Notes under the pieces: model-generated
What the model saw: the letters and a program-made list of their open reading frames with translations, nothing else
What the model was told of the DNA's origin: nothing
Databases searched by the model: none
Shown: positions 43,015 to 51,560 of the stretch, piece after piece
Numbering within the stretch: the stretch's first letter is position 1
How the letters are laid out: each line of letters opens with the position of its first letter
NCBI RefSeq assembly: GCF_900112345.1
Contig: NZ_FOLB01000012.1
Location: 1 to 64,000 of the forward strand
Source: Nocardioides terrae
GTDB lineage: Bacteria; Actinomycetota; Actinomycetes; Propionibacteriales; Nocardioidaceae
Direction: 5' to 3'
Length of the DNA: 64,000 nt
Made by a program: the position numbers and the translations under genes

Positions 43015-44261
43015 TAGGCACCCGCCAGCAACCGGTGGACGTCGATGCCGAGCCGCGCGAACCGCTCAGGTCGCGGCGGCATCCCCGCGCACCGGCGGAG
43101 CTCGCCGTCGGCCCGCTCGAAGATGGGTGCGGTCTCGATGACGTCGCCCTCGACCCGGCCGGGGACGCCGACGATCTCGTTGACGCGGCGTATGCCCTGC
43201 TCATCGATGCCGAGGTGGACCACCAGGTCGACGGAGGCCGCGACAGTGGGGACGACGAACTTCGCGCTGATGTTCTCGCCGGCCAGGAGCGGCAGCGTGC
43301 ACATCTTGACCAGCGCCTCGCGGGCCGAGTTGGCGTGCAGGGTGCACATCCCGGGCAGTCCTGCGTTGAGTGCGAGCAGCAGGTCGAGGCACTCCTCGGC
43401 CCGGACCTCGCCGACGATGATCCGGCTCGGCCGCATCCGCAGCGACTCCTTGACCAGCTCGCGCAGGCGGATCTCGCCGGTGCCTTCGAGCCCTGCCTGC
43501 CGGGTCTGCAGCGGGACCCAGTCCGGATGGGGGAAGCGCAGCTCGAAGACCTCCTCGGCGCTGACCACGCGATCGCCGCCCGGGATGGCGGCGGCCAGGC
43601 AGTTGAGCATGGTGGTCTTGCCGGCCTGTGTTCCCCCGGCGACCAGGACGTTCAGCCCGGCACGGACGCTGGCGTCCAGGAAGGTCGCGGCGGTCACGCT
43701 GAGGCTGCCGAGCTCGACGAGGTCGGCGAGCCGGGCGGCGCGCAGCACGAACTTGCGCACGTTGACCGCGCTGAAGCCGCGGGAGATGCCCTCCAGCACG
43801 ACGTGCAGGCGATGTCCCTCGGGGAGCATGGCGTCCACGAAGGGCTGGGAGAGGTCGATCCGCCGGCCCGACGACTTCAGCATCCGCTCGACCAGCTCGG
43901 TGACCTGGTCGCGGGTCAGCACGAGGTTGGTCAGCTCGTGTCGCCCGTTGCGGGCGACGAAGACCCGGCTGGGGTCGTTGATCCAGACCTCCTCGACCTC
44001 GGGATCGTCGAGGAGCGGCTGCAGCGGCCCGAAGCCGGACACCCGCGCGACCAGCTCGCCGACGAGTGCCGTCGGGTCCGCCACGGCGAGCACGGCACCG
44101 GTCAGGCTGCGCTCGTCGTGCTCGCGTACGACGGACTCCGCGATGCGTCTGACCAGCGCCGCGTCACGCTGCGGGTCGACGCCCTCCCGGCGTACCCGCT
44201 CGCGCACGTGCCCGTCGAGCCGCTCGACCGTCGCGGCCTCGTCGGAGGCGAATACGCCCAT
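43014..44261 (-). CDS. TadA/CpaF-type secretion ATPase
   Basis: A 415-residue PilT/VirB11-family ATPase powering pilus assembly. An N-terminal helical domain precedes the ATPase core. Walker A is AGGTQAGKTT at about 210, the Asp box includes EEVFELRFPHPDW, the Walker B region is SRIIVGEVRAEE and a His box is TLHANSARE. It is the first gene of the visible tad operon. No tadZ-like ATPase or rcpC/cpaB gene is found upstream, so the locus here is the minimal actinobacterial form. Confidence 0.93.
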   Translation of the reverse strand: MGVFASDEAATVERLDGHVRERVRREGVDPQRDAALVRRIAESVVREHDERSLTGAVLAVADPTALVGELVARVSGFGPLQPLLDDPEVEEVWINDPSRVFVARNGRHELTNLVLTRDQVTELVERMLKSSGRRIDLSQPFVDAMLPEGHRLHVVLEGISRGFSAVNVRKFVLRAARLADLVELGSLSVTAATFLDASVRAGLNVLVAGGTQAGKTTMLNCLAAAIPGGDRVVSAEEVFELRFPHPDWVPLQTRQAGLEGTGEIRLRELVKESLRMRPSRIIVGEVRAEECLDLLLALNAGLPGMCTLHANSAREALVKMCTLPLLAGENISAKFVVPTVAASVDLVVHLGIDEQGIRRVNEIVGVPGRVEGDVIETAPIFERADGELRRCAGMPPRPERFARLGIDVHRLLAGA

Positions 44262-44355
44262 GCTGGTCCCCGATCCCGAGTTGGAGTCCTGGGGGAGAAC
44301 CTAGAGGCCGCAGGCCGCGTCCGGAAGAGCCGGACGAGGCCTGTGGAGAAGCTGT

Positions 44356-44994
44356 TCAGCGCAGGGTGCCGCCGAACCAGGAGCCGGTCCAGATCGGCAC
44401 GGTCTGGACACCCTGGCCCGGCCGGGGTGCGTGCAGCACGTAGTCGGTGCCGCCGTGCCGGCCGGCGTAGAGCCCGACGTGGTAGACGTGCCCGCCGTCG
44501 CTGAAGAAGACCAGGTCGCCCCGGCGCAGCTGCGAGCGTGGGATGTGGCGAACCGCCCCCGACTGCGCCGCAGCCGTCCGCGGCAGCGACAGACCTGCCC
44601 GCTTGTAGGCGTAGGACGTCAGGCCGGAGCAGTCGAACGCGTCGGGACCGGTGGCGCCCCAGACGTAGGGGTCGCCCTTCTGGTCGACGGCGACAGCGAA
44701 GGCGCGCAGCTCCTTGCGGCCGACCACGGCGGCGCGGTGCAGACGGCGCTGGTGGCGACGCTCGCGCACCGCGTGGCGACGCTCGCGGGCGGCTCGACGC
44801 CGCTCGAGGCGGGCCGCCCGGGCGGCGGCCTCAGGGGTGAGCGGCGCGGTCTCGGCGGCGGCCGGGGCCACGGTCGACGACACGGGTACGGTCGCGGGCG
44901 CCGCCGCGGCGGGCAGCGAGAGGGTTGCGACCGACACGGTCAGGACGGTCAGGAGCGCTCTGAGGGCAGGGCGCAGCGAACTGAGGTTGGACAT
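44356..44994 (-). CDS. NlpC/P60 cell-wall hydrolase under riboswitch control
   Basis: A 212-residue secreted peptidoglycan endopeptidase. The signal peptide ends near residue 32 (PAAAAPA). An Arg-rich helical linker covers about 60-95, and the NlpC/P60 domain covers about 95-212. The catalytic Cys is in DAFDCSGLTSYAYK, the first His in HVYHVGLYAG and the third polar residue in LHAPRPGQGV. The gene is preceded by a c-di-AMP riboswitch, the typical control of muralytic enzymes in actinobacteria. Promoter, aptamer and SD hairpin are listed separately. Confidence 0.93.
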   Translation of the reverse strand: MSNLSSLRPALRALLTVLTVSVATLSLPAAAAPATVPVSSTVAPAAAETAPLTPEAAARAARLERRRAARERRHAVRERRHQRRLHRAAVVGRKELRAFAVAVDQKGDPYVWGATGPDAFDCSGLTSYAYKRAGLSLPRTAAAQSGAVRHIPRSQLRRGDLVFFSDGGHVYHVGLYAGRHGGTDYVLHAPRPGQGVQTVPIWTGSWFGGTLR

Positions 44995-45015
44995 GCGTGG
45001 GTTTCCTTCCCACGC
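44995..45015 (-). promoter_or_regulatory. Hairpin presenting the Shine-Dalgarno sequence of the NlpC/P60 gene
   Basis: GCGTGGG and CCCACGC form a perfect 7-bp stem with the loop AAGGAAA, which contains the ribosome-binding site; the ATG follows directly. The 5' arm overlaps GGCGTG, the 3' strand of the riboswitch P1 stem. The two helices therefore cannot form together in full. Confidence 0.6.
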
Positions 45016-45212
45016 CTGCGAGGTGAGCTGTCGGGTTCGGGCGAGAAGGTGCCCGGCCGCGTGCCGACATGGACTGTCAGCGCACTGGCTTCACCCCGAG
45101 CGGCGGCGTCTGCCTCCGCGTGAAGATGTGGTTCCCCCGCTCCTGCCCCTCGGTGCTTGGTGTCACTCGTCTCGGGTTGACCGGCCCTCCGACAGGGGCA
45201 GGACTCGGCGTG
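45011..45212 (-). promoter_or_regulatory. c-di-AMP riboswitch (ydaO-yuaA class)
   Basis: The minus-strand RNA carries the conserved blocks of the class in order: GCCGAGTCCTGCC, CGGGGGAACCA, GGGGTGAAG and CCCGAACCCGACAGCTCACC followed by TCGCAGGC. P1 can form between CACGCC (45207-45212) and GGCGTG (45011-45016). The class binds cyclic di-AMP and usually turns off cell-wall hydrolase and osmolyte genes when the ligand is high. Position directly before an NlpC/P60 gene fits. Confidence 0.9.
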
Positions 45213-45247
45213 TGCCGGGGCCGGTTCGCTTGCTGCAATGCCCTTCG

Positions 45248-45276
45248 ACGGTAGAAAACTTGATCAGTCGTCCCAA
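45248..45276 (-). promoter_or_regulatory. Predicted promoter upstream of the riboswitch
   Basis: TTGGGA (45271-45276) and TACCGT (45248-45253) on the minus strand are spaced by 17 bp. Transcription would start near 45240, about 28 bases before the riboswitch P1 stem. Confidence 0.55.
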
Positions 45277-45386
45277 GTCGGCGGCCCGGAAACCAGCCCA
45301 CCCGTGGGCGGACTCACACCCATCCGCACCACCGGTCACACCGGTCTCGTGCGTCACGCGGCCGAACTGCCGCGATGGGATGCGAC

Positions 45387-46163
45387 TCAGACCAGGTCGA
45401 CCAGGTCGGCGACCGAGTCGAAGACGCGCGTCGGCCGGTAGGGGAACCGCTCGACGTCCTCGCGCCGGGTCGACCCGGTGAGGACCAGGCACGTCTGCAG
45501 CCCGGCCTCCAGACCGCTCACGACGTCGGTGTCCATCCGGTCCCCGACCATCGCGGTGGTCTCGGAGTGCGCCTCGATGCGGTTGAGCGCCGAGCGCATC
45601 ATCAGCGGGTTGGGCTTGCCGATGAAGTACGGCGACCGCCCGGTTGCCGTCGAGATGAGCGCGGCCACCGAGCCGGTCGCGGGCAGCATCCCCTGCTGCG
45701 ACGGCCCCGACGGGTCGGGGTTCGTGGCGATGAACCGGGCGCCGGCGGCGACCAGCCGGATCGCCTTCGTGATCGCCTCGAACGAGTAGGTCCGGGTCTC
45801 ACCAAGCACGACGTAGTCCGGGTCGCGGTCGGTCATCACGTAGCCGACGTCGTGCAGCGCGGTGGTCAGCCCCGCCTCTCCGACGACGTACGCCGTGCCG
45901 CCCGGGCGCTGGTCGCCGAGGAACTGCGCGGTGGCCAGCGCCGACGTCCAGATCGCGCTCTCGGGCACGTCGATGCCGCTCCCCAGCAACCGGGCGCGCA
46001 GGTCGCGGGGGGTGAAGATCGAGTTGTTGGTGAGCACGAGGAACCGCCGGCCGGACGCCTTGAGCCTGTCGATGAACTCCGTGGCGCCGGGGATCGGCAC
46101 CTCCTCGTGGACCAGGACGCCGTCCATGTCGGTCATCCAGGTCTCCACGGGTCGCAGCGTCAT
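45387..46163 (-). CDS. HAD-IIA family sugar-phosphate phosphatase (NagD-like)
   Basis: A 258-residue haloacid-dehalogenase phosphatase. Motif I is TWMTDMDGVLVH (nucleophile and acid/base Asp), motif II is VLTNNS, the Lys of motif III is in IGKPNPLMM, and motif IV is MVGDRMDTDVVSGLEAG. The C2 cap between motifs II and III is typical of subclass IIA (NagD/PGP). The start ATG of MTLRPVE is preferred over an upstream ATG. Likely a cytoplasmic phosphatase acting on a sugar or glycerol phosphate; the substrate is not known. Confidence 0.9.
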   Translation of the reverse strand: MTLRPVETWMTDMDGVLVHEEVPIPGATEFIDRLKASGRRFLVLTNNSIFTPRDLRARLLGSGIDVPESAIWTSALATAQFLGDQRPGGTAYVVGEAGLTTALHDVGYVMTDRDPDYVVLGETRTYSFEAITKAIRLVAAGARFIATNPDPSGPSQQGMLPATGSVAALISTATGRSPYFIGKPNPLMMRSALNRIEAHSETTAMVGDRMDTDVVSGLEAGLQTCLVLTGSTRREDVERFPYRPTRVFDSVADLVDLV

Positions 46164-46191
46164 GGCCACATCCTGCCGTACCCGTCGGCGC

Positions 46192-46884
46192 TCAGCTGCC
46201 GCCGTCGCCGCCCTCGAGCCGGAAGCCGACACCACGGACCGCGACGACCTTGTCGGTGACGCCGGCGGCCTTGAGCTTCTGCCGGAGCCGGCCGATCGTG
46301 ACGTCGAGCGTCTTGGTCGAGCCGTACCAGTTCTGGTTCCACGCCTCGGCCATCAGCCGCTCGCGCGGCACGACCTTGTCGCGGTGGGCGGCGAGGACGC
46401 TGAGGACCTCGAACTCCTTGCCCGTCAGCACCACCTCGACGTCGCCGGCGAAGACCCGGCGGGCGGCCGGGTCGATGCGCAGCGCGTCGTCCGGCAGCGC
46501 CGCCGCGTGAGCCGTGGCGACGGTGCGGCGCAGCAGCGCCCGGACGCGCGCCTGCAGCTCGGCCAGGCCGAACGGCTTGACGAGGTAGTCGTCGGCGCCG
46601 TAGTCGAGCCCCACGACGCGGTCGAGCTCACCGGCGCGGCCGGTGACGATGAGGATCGCTCCCTCGTAGCCGGACTCCCGGGCCCGGCGGCACACGTCGA
46701 GGCCGTCCATGTCGGGCAGGCCGAGGTCGAGGATCACGACGTCGGCCTCGTTGCCGGCGAGGTGCTCGAGGGCACCCTGGCCGGACTCCACGTGGTGCAC
46801 CTCGTACCCCTCACGCTCCAGCGTGCGGACGAGTGGAAGAGCGATGTCCTCCTCGTCCTCGATGACCAGTACGCGATGCCCCAT
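46192..46884 (-). CDS. Orphan response regulator, OmpR/PhoB family
   Basis: A 230-residue regulator. The receiver has VIEDEEDIALPL, the phospho-acceptor Asp in VVILDLGLPDMDG and the Lys in DYLVKPFGLAEL. The winged-helix output domain has LTGKEFEVLSVLAAHRDKVV and TLDVTIGRLRQKL. No histidine kinase gene is adjacent, so its partner is elsewhere. The start ATG 46884 has TACCAT seven bases upstream, predicting a leaderless mRNA. Target genes are unknown. Confidence 0.92.
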   Translation of the reverse strand: MGHRVLVIEDEEDIALPLVRTLEREGYEVHHVESGQGALEHLAGNEADVVILDLGLPDMDGLDVCRRARESGYEGAILIVTGRAGELDRVVGLDYGADDYLVKPFGLAELQARVRALLRRTVATAHAAALPDDALRIDPAARRVFAGDVEVVLTGKEFEVLSVLAAHRDKVVPRERLMAEAWNQNWYGSTKTLDVTIGRLRQKLKAAGVTDKVVAVRGVGFRLEGGDGGS

Positions 46885-46934
46885 GGGAGGGATGGTAAGT
46901 GAGGGTGCCGACACACGCGGCAAAATGCGCGAGC

Positions 46935-47858
46935 CTATCGCACCCCGAAGACGTCGCCGAGGCGCTCCACGCGGTCGAGCACCTCGGTGAAGGTCATCTG
47001 CTCCAGGCCCAGCGGGTCGTCGGCGCCCTCCTCCACCTCGTCCCAGGTGACCGGCGTGGCGGCGTACGGGCGCTCCTTGCCGCGCAGGGAGTAGGGCGAG
47101 ATGGTCGTCTTGCTGCCGGCGTTCTGCGACCAGTCGAGGAAGACCTTCCCGCCGCGGCGCGCCTTCGTCATCGTGGCGGTCACGAGCTGGGGGTGCTCGG
47201 CCTGCAGCTCCTCGGCGACCTCCTTGGCCAGCGCCGTCGTCTCGTCGCTCGACAGCGGCTCGGGCAGGCCGGCGTACAGGTGCAGCCCCTTGCTCCCGCT
47301 CGTCACCGCGTACGACGACAGGCCACGTGCGTCGAGCCGCTCACGCACCATCAGGGCGACCGTGCAGCACTCGTGCAGGCCGGCCGGCTCGCCGGGGTCG
47401 AGGTCGATCACGACTCTGTTGGCGCCCTGCGGCCGGCCGCTGTCGTCGACCGTCCACTGGTGGACGTGCAGCTCGAGCGCGGCGAGGTTGACCAGCCAGG
47501 TGAGCGTGGCGAGGTCCTCGACGACCGGGAACGTCAGGGTGCCCTCCTGCTTCGTCGCGGTGCGCGAGCCGGTCGTCGGGACGGTCACGGTGCGGACCCA
47601 GGCCGGGGTGCCGGACGGCGTGTTCTTCTCGAAGAAGCTGCCGTCGGAGACGCCGTGCGGCCAGCGGATCCGGGTCACCGCGCGGCCGTGCAGGTGCGGC
47701 AGGAGCAGCGGTGAGATGCGGGCGTAGTAGTCGAGCACCTCTCCCTTCGTCGTCCCCGTGCGCGGGTAGAGCACCTTGCCGAGGTTGCTGATCTTGAGGG
47801 TGCGCCCGTCGACCGCGACCCTGACCTCGGCGCTGTCCATGCTCTCCGGCTCGCTCAT
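46935..47858 (-). CDS. LigD-type polymerase/primase domain protein
   Basis: A 307-residue archaeo-eukaryotic-primase-fold polymerase of the NHEJ LigD-Pol family. Conserved parts are LSNLGKVLYPRTGTTKGEVLDYY-like start (LKISNLGKVLYP), the catalytic region VVIDLDPGE (two Asp), TSGSKGLHLYAG and VFLDWSQNAGSKTTISPYS. Such proteins add nucleotides at double-strand breaks with Ku and a ligase. It stands alone as a single domain, and the ligase is encoded two genes upstream in the same operon. No ku gene is in the window. The start overlaps the L,D-transpeptidase-like gene stop (ATGA). Confidence 0.9.
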   Translation of the reverse strand: MSEPESMDSAEVRVAVDGRTLKISNLGKVLYPRTGTTKGEVLDYYARISPLLLPHLHGRAVTRIRWPHGVSDGSFFEKNTPSGTPAWVRTVTVPTTGSRTATKQEGTLTFPVVEDLATLTWLVNLAALELHVHQWTVDDSGRPQGANRVVIDLDPGEPAGLHECCTVALMVRERLDARGLSSYAVTSGSKGLHLYAGLPEPLSSDETTALAKEVAEELQAEHPQLVTATMTKARRGGKVFLDWSQNAGSKTTISPYSLRGKERPYAATPVTWDEVEEGADDPLGLEQMTFTEVLDRVERLGDVFGVR

Positions 47859-48565
47859 GACCCGATCGCGATCACGGGGCGGCGCTGGGCGGAGAGCCGG
47901 CGGTAGAGGAGCCGCAGGAACGAGCGGGGCGCGCTGACGCACCCGGCCGTCGCACCGCGCCCGTTGACGTGGAGGAAGATCGCGAAGCCCCGCTCGCGCA
48001 CCTGGCGGGCGTTGAAGCTCGTCGCGAACGCGTACTCGTACTGCGAGCGGTAGTGGATCAGGTGCTCGGAGGCGTCGTCGTCGCTCTGCGGCAGCCACCA
48101 TCGGAACCCGCCCTGCGCCTTGGTGCGCAGCCGGTTGTAGTGGGCCGAGGAGTTGTCGCCGACCCAGTAGTCACCCGTGCGGATCCGGTGGAAGGGCATC
48201 CGCCAGCCGGGCTTGCGCGCATGCGTCCCGAACGCGAAGGTCAGGTCGAACGTCCCCGTCGGCGTCGTGCCGTCACCCTGGTGCCGCTGCGCAGGACGGC
48301 TCAGCCCGCCGTAGCCGATCCGGCCGTCGGCGGTCGCGGCCACCACGGTCCAGCGGCCGTCGCGCAGGCTCCACAGCCGCACCCGGGCATGGTGGCCGGT
48401 CGTGCGGTCGGCCGTCACGACCTGGCTGGTGCCCGGCCGGAGCCGGACCGTGATCCCACCGAGCCGGACGGTCGCGGCGTCGGCGGACGTCGGCACCAGC
48501 GCGAGCAGCGGCCCGATGAGCAGGGCCGGCATCAGGTCCCTCAGCAGGCCGACGAGACGGCGCAT
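47855..48565 (-). CDS. Exported L,D-transpeptidase-like protein (YkuD fold)
   Basis: A 236-residue exported protein with a signal peptide to about residue 30 (SADAA). The catalytic motif is LHVNGRGATAGCVSAP, which fits the HxnGxxxTxGCvS consensus with an active-site Cys. The segment GDGTTPTGTF is also typical of the YkuD domain. It probably acts on peptidoglycan cross-links or related bonds. It is odd that this envelope gene lies between the two DNA-repair genes and overlaps both (TGATG and ATGA). Confidence 0.85.
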   Translation of the reverse strand: MRRLVGLLRDLMPALLIGPLLALVPTSADAATVRLGGITVRLRPGTSQVVTADRTTGHHARVRLWSLRDGRWTVVAATADGRIGYGGLSRPAQRHQGDGTTPTGTFDLTFAFGTHARKPGWRMPFHRIRTGDYWVGDNSSAHYNRLRTKAQGGFRWWLPQSDDDASEHLIHYRSQYEYAFATSFNARQVRERGFAIFLHVNGRGATAGCVSAPRSFLRLLYRRLSAQRRPVIAIGS

Positions 48566-49512
48566 CAGTGCTCCTCCGCGGACGGGGACAGGTCCTCCGG
48601 GCTCAGGTCGGTGCGGACGCCCTGGTAGGAGGGCTGCCGGAGCCGCCCGTCCCTGCCCGGTCGCGGCGGTCGTCCGTGCGTGTTGATGTCGACCACCACG
48701 AGCGGCTCGACCCAGTGGGTACCCACCGCGTCGGCGCGCGGCACCTCGTCGACGAATGGGCTCCTGCTCCGAGACGTGAGAAGGGCCTTCAGCGGCGCGC
48801 TCTCCCGCGGGCCGATGCCGCTGCCGACGCGCCCCCGGAAGAGGAGCCCCTCGGCGGTCACCTCGCCGACCAGCAGTGACCCGAGCCGGTCGGTCGTCCC
48901 CGTCTGCGGCCGCCAGCCGCCGACCACGAAGGAGCCGCGGAAGCGGTGCGCGAACTTGCGCCAGGCGCTGGTCCGCTCGCCGGGGCGGTAGGTCGAGTCG
49001 AGCCGCTTGCTGACGATCCCCTCGAGCCCCTGCTCGAGCGTCGCGTCGAAGAGCATCCGCCCGTCGTCGTACGTCGCCGGCAGCTGCCAGCCGCCGAGGT
49101 CGACCTTCTCCAGCAGCTCGCGACGCTCGGCGAGGGGCCGGTCGAGCAGCGTCCGCCCATCGAGCCGGAGCAGGTCGAAGACCATGTAGGTCGCGGGCAC
49201 CCGCTGCGCGAGCCGGGCGGCCGCGGCACCGCGGACGTGGATGCGCTCCCCCAAGGTCCGGAAGTCCGGCAGCCCCTCCGCGTTGAGCCCGATGATCTCG
49301 CCGTCGACCAGCAGGTCGCGGTCGGGCCCCACGGCGGTGACGTCGGGCCAGCCGGTGGTGGCTACGTTCTCGTTGCGCGTGGTCAGCGCGGTCGAGCCCG
49401 CCGCGACGTCAGCCAAGATCCGTACGCCGTCCCACTTCACCTCGTGGGTCCACCCGTCAGCGGTCGGCACGTGGTCGCCGGTGGTGGCCAGCATCGGACG
49501 CATGCCGGCCAT
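48565..49512 (-). CDS. ATP-dependent DNA ligase (LigD ligase-domain / LigC-like)
   Basis: A 315-residue ligase. The adenylation Lys is in THEVKWDGVRIL (motif I), followed by LVDGEIIGLN (motif III), MVFDLLRLDG (IIIa), EGIVSKRLDS (IV) and AWRKFAHRF (V). The OB-fold domain follows to the end, with VGSGIG. The first ATG gives MAGMRPML; the ATG three codons later is also possible. In an operon with the LigD-Pol protein it forms the probable NHEJ sealing enzyme, here split from the polymerase. No nuclease domain is seen. Confidence 0.92.
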   Translation of the reverse strand: MAGMRPMLATTGDHVPTADGWTHEVKWDGVRILADVAAGSTALTTRNENVATTGWPDVTAVGPDRDLLVDGEIIGLNAEGLPDFRTLGERIHVRGAAAARLAQRVPATYMVFDLLRLDGRTLLDRPLAERRELLEKVDLGGWQLPATYDDGRMLFDATLEQGLEGIVSKRLDSTYRPGERTSAWRKFAHRFRGSFVVGGWRPQTGTTDRLGSLLVGEVTAEGLLFRGRVGSGIGPRESAPLKALLTSRSRSPFVDEVPRADAVGTHWVEPLVVVDINTHGRPPRPGRDGRLRQPSYQGVRTDLSPEDLSPSAEEH

Positions 49513-49612
49513 CTTGTCGCACCGGCGGTCGAGCCCCCACCGGCTGCGGCGCTGACGCGCAGGTCACACCGACGATCGAGCAGCTGTGCTCAGGCTCGCG
49601 CGGCTCCGTCCG

Positions 49613-50032
49613 ATGGGAAGCGGTCTCCCTCCCTCAACCCCCGGAAAGCAGCTCGTCCTCGTGTCGCCCCTCGTCGTTCTCGGAGCCCTGGGAACCCTCG
49701 TCTCGACCATCACCATCCTCCCTCATGTCCGCCACGCCACGCGGACCAAGCAGCCGGGCGGCTCGCCGGTCGCCTGGGTCATGGGCGTGACCGGCTCGAC
49801 CATCTGGCTCGTCTACGGCGTCGCGTCGGGCGACCTGCTGGTGGCCGCGCCCGGCCTCGTCACGATCCCCTGCGGCGCGCTCCTCGCGATCTGGTCGCTG
49901 CGGGGACGTCGCGACGCGCAGGTCGAGCAGACGGTGGAGTCGGTCGAGCCGGCGCCGTCGTTCGTGCCTGACGAGTGGCTCGCTGCCGGGTACGGCTCCG
50001 GCGACACGCTGGAGATGCCCGCCGTCGCCTGA
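49613..50032 (+). CDS. SemiSWEET/PQ-loop type small transporter
   Basis: A 139-residue protein whose central 80 residues form three hydrophobic helices in the SemiSWEET layout: VVLGALGTLVSTITILPHV, then VAWVMGVTGSTIWLVYGVA and LLVAAPGLVTIPCGALLAIW. The Pro in helix 1 fits the PQ-loop pattern in relaxed form. The C-terminal 40 residues are acidic and soluble. Family members move sugars. The start is uncertain: ATG 49613, GTG 49661 or ATG 49586. It is a single gene divergent from the ligase operon. Confidence 0.72.
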   Translation: MGSGLPPSTPGKQLVLVSPLVVLGALGTLVSTITILPHVRHATRTKQPGGSPVAWVMGVTGSTIWLVYGVASGDLLVAAPGLVTIPCGALLAIWSLRGRRDAQVEQTVESVEPAPSFVPDEWLAAGYGSGDTLEMPAVA

Positions 50033-50057
50033 GCAGCGCGCCTCTTGCGGGCGGCGG

Positions 50058-50906
50058 TCAGTCGGCGGTCAGCCTGCCGAGCGCAGCGGCCCGGGCGAAC
50101 ACGTCGTCGGTCATCGGCTCGGTGAGCCGGCCGGTGAAGGTGTTCTGCTGGCTCGGGTGGTAGCAGCCGATCAGCGTGACCGAGCGTCCCTCCCCCACCA
50201 GCGTCGCCTCGACGCCGTGGCCGAAGCGCGGCTTGGGCCGGGCGACCTGCCAGCCGAGGGCGGCGTACGACCGAAGGGTCGCGTCCCAGCCGTAGCCGCC
50301 GAGTGCCACCACGACACGGACGTGCTCGGCGAGCAGGCTCAGCTCAGCCTCGATCCACGGCGAGCAGGTGTCGCGCTCGGCCGTCGTCGGTCGGTTCTGC
50401 GGCGGCGCGCACCGGACGGTCGCGACCATCCGGGTGTCGATCAGCTCCAGGCCGTCGGCGGCGTGCACGCTCGTACCCTGCGTCGCCAGGCCGACACGGT
50501 GCAGCGACGCGAAGAGCCAGTCACCACTGCGATCGCCGGTGAACACCCGGCCCGTGCGGTTCCCGCCGTTCGCGGCCGGAGCCAGCCCGACCACGAGGAT
50601 GCTCGGCGTCGGCGACCCGAAGCCCGGGATTGGCCGGCCCCAGTAGGGCTGGTCGGCGTACGCCGCCCGCTTGACGTGCGCGACATCTTCCCGCCAGCGC
50701 AGCAGACGCGGGCATGCCCGGCAGACACTGATCCGCGCATCGAGCTCGTCGAGGTCGGCCCGGTCGGCGAGGCGGCGTACGTCCTCCGCTGTCCACGCCA
50801 CGGGCGTCTGCACCGTGGCCGGGTCGCCCGGCCAGCCGGTGCCCGGCGGGACCGGTGAGGGGAACAGCTCACCGGTCGCAGGATGCGGGAGGGCCGCGTC
50901 GTTCAT
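50058..50906 (-). CDS. Uracil-DNA glycosylase family protein, UDGb (family 5) type
   Basis: A 282-residue base-excision enzyme. Motif 1 reads [19 protein letters not shown], which is characteristic of family 5 UDGb, where the usual catalytic polar residue is replaced by Ala. [12 protein letters not shown] segment supplies the second motif. Cys in [10 protein letters not shown] and later Cys residues (TVRCAPP, ERDTC) fit the [4Fe-4S] cluster of families 4 and 5. It probably removes uracil and hypoxanthine from DNA. Start at ATG of MNDAAL. Confidence 0.9.
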   Translation of the reverse strand: MNDAALPHPATGELFPSPVPPGTGWPGDPATVQTPVAWTAEDVRRLADRADLDELDARISVCRACPRLLRWREDVAHVKRAAYADQPYWGRPIPGFGSPTPSILVVGLAPAANGGNRTGRVFTGDRSGDWLFASLHRVGLATQGTSVHAADGLELIDTRMVATVRCAPPQNRPTTAERDTCSPWIEAELSLLAEHVRVVVALGGYGWDATLRSYAALGWQVARPKPRFGHGVEATLVGEGRSVTLIGCYHPSQQNTFTGRLTEPMTDDVFARAAALGRLTAD

Positions 50907-50935
50907 AGGCCCATCTTCGCCCCGGACGTGATCGC

Positions 50936-51322
50936 TCAGAAGCAGAAGCTCGTGGTCCAGTCCGCCGGTCCCGACGTGAGCGCGTCGACCAGGATGGCGG
51001 CGGGCACGACAGACACCAGCGCTCCGAGGACGAGGTAGCGGACCCATCCACGGTGCATCAGCCCCGCCGCGACGGCGGCGACCACCCAGGGACCGAACGC
51101 GAGGACCGTGAGGACGGCGAGGTCCCGACGGCCCACGGCGAGCTGGCTCACGGATGCCGGGCCGTCGCACGTGCCCGACGTGGCCCAGCTCGCGAGCCCG
51201 GCGCCGACGGCGATAGCGAGTCCGTGCAGCACCGCGACGAGCACCGGGACCACCCAGGAAGCCACCCTGAGGGCGGTCTTCCGCGTGTCCGGTTCGGGGG
51301 CAGGGTCGCTCTCGATGTCCAT
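50936..51322 (-). CDS. Small membrane protein of unknown function
   Basis: A 128-residue protein with an acidic, Pro-rich N-terminus and three to four hydrophobic helices (about 20-47, 68-87, 95-113). Cys residues are at GTCDGPA and at the C-terminus (TTSFCF). No family is recognised. It lies 29 bp upstream of the UDG gene start in the same orientation, so it may be cotranscribed. The 238 bp between its start and the next gene hold nothing I can identify. Confidence 0.55.
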   Translation of the reverse strand: MDIESDPAPEPDTRKTALRVASWVVPVLVAVLHGLAIAVGAGLASWATSGTCDGPASVSQLAVGRRDLAVLTVLAFGPWVVAAVAAGLMHRGWVRYLVLGALVSVVPAAILVDALTSGPADWTTSFCF

Positions 51323-51560
51323 GGGACCTGATCGTGTCGGGAGGCGTGGGTGACGGCATGAGTACCCGCGCTCAAACCGATGCGCTCACGGGTCTCACTG
51401 CCGCCTGGTGAACCTGACGTCACCGTTCGGAAGCCTGGCAGGCGACGGCGGGGATGACGTGCGCGGTGTACACCAGCCGACGGATCCCTCTTCGGGTCTA
51501 CGTGCTTGTCGCCTTGGCCGGCGACGCACCGTTCGCCAGGGCCTCCGCTGCCTGAACCGA

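Noticed and set aside
46935..49512. A ku gene accompanying the split LigD proteins
   Set aside because: No protein with the Ku fold is encoded among the neighbours on either strand.
51323..51560. Hidden gene or RNA in the 238-bp gap
   Set aside because: No frame has family-like sequence and no stem-loop, tRNA or riboswitch motif was recognised.
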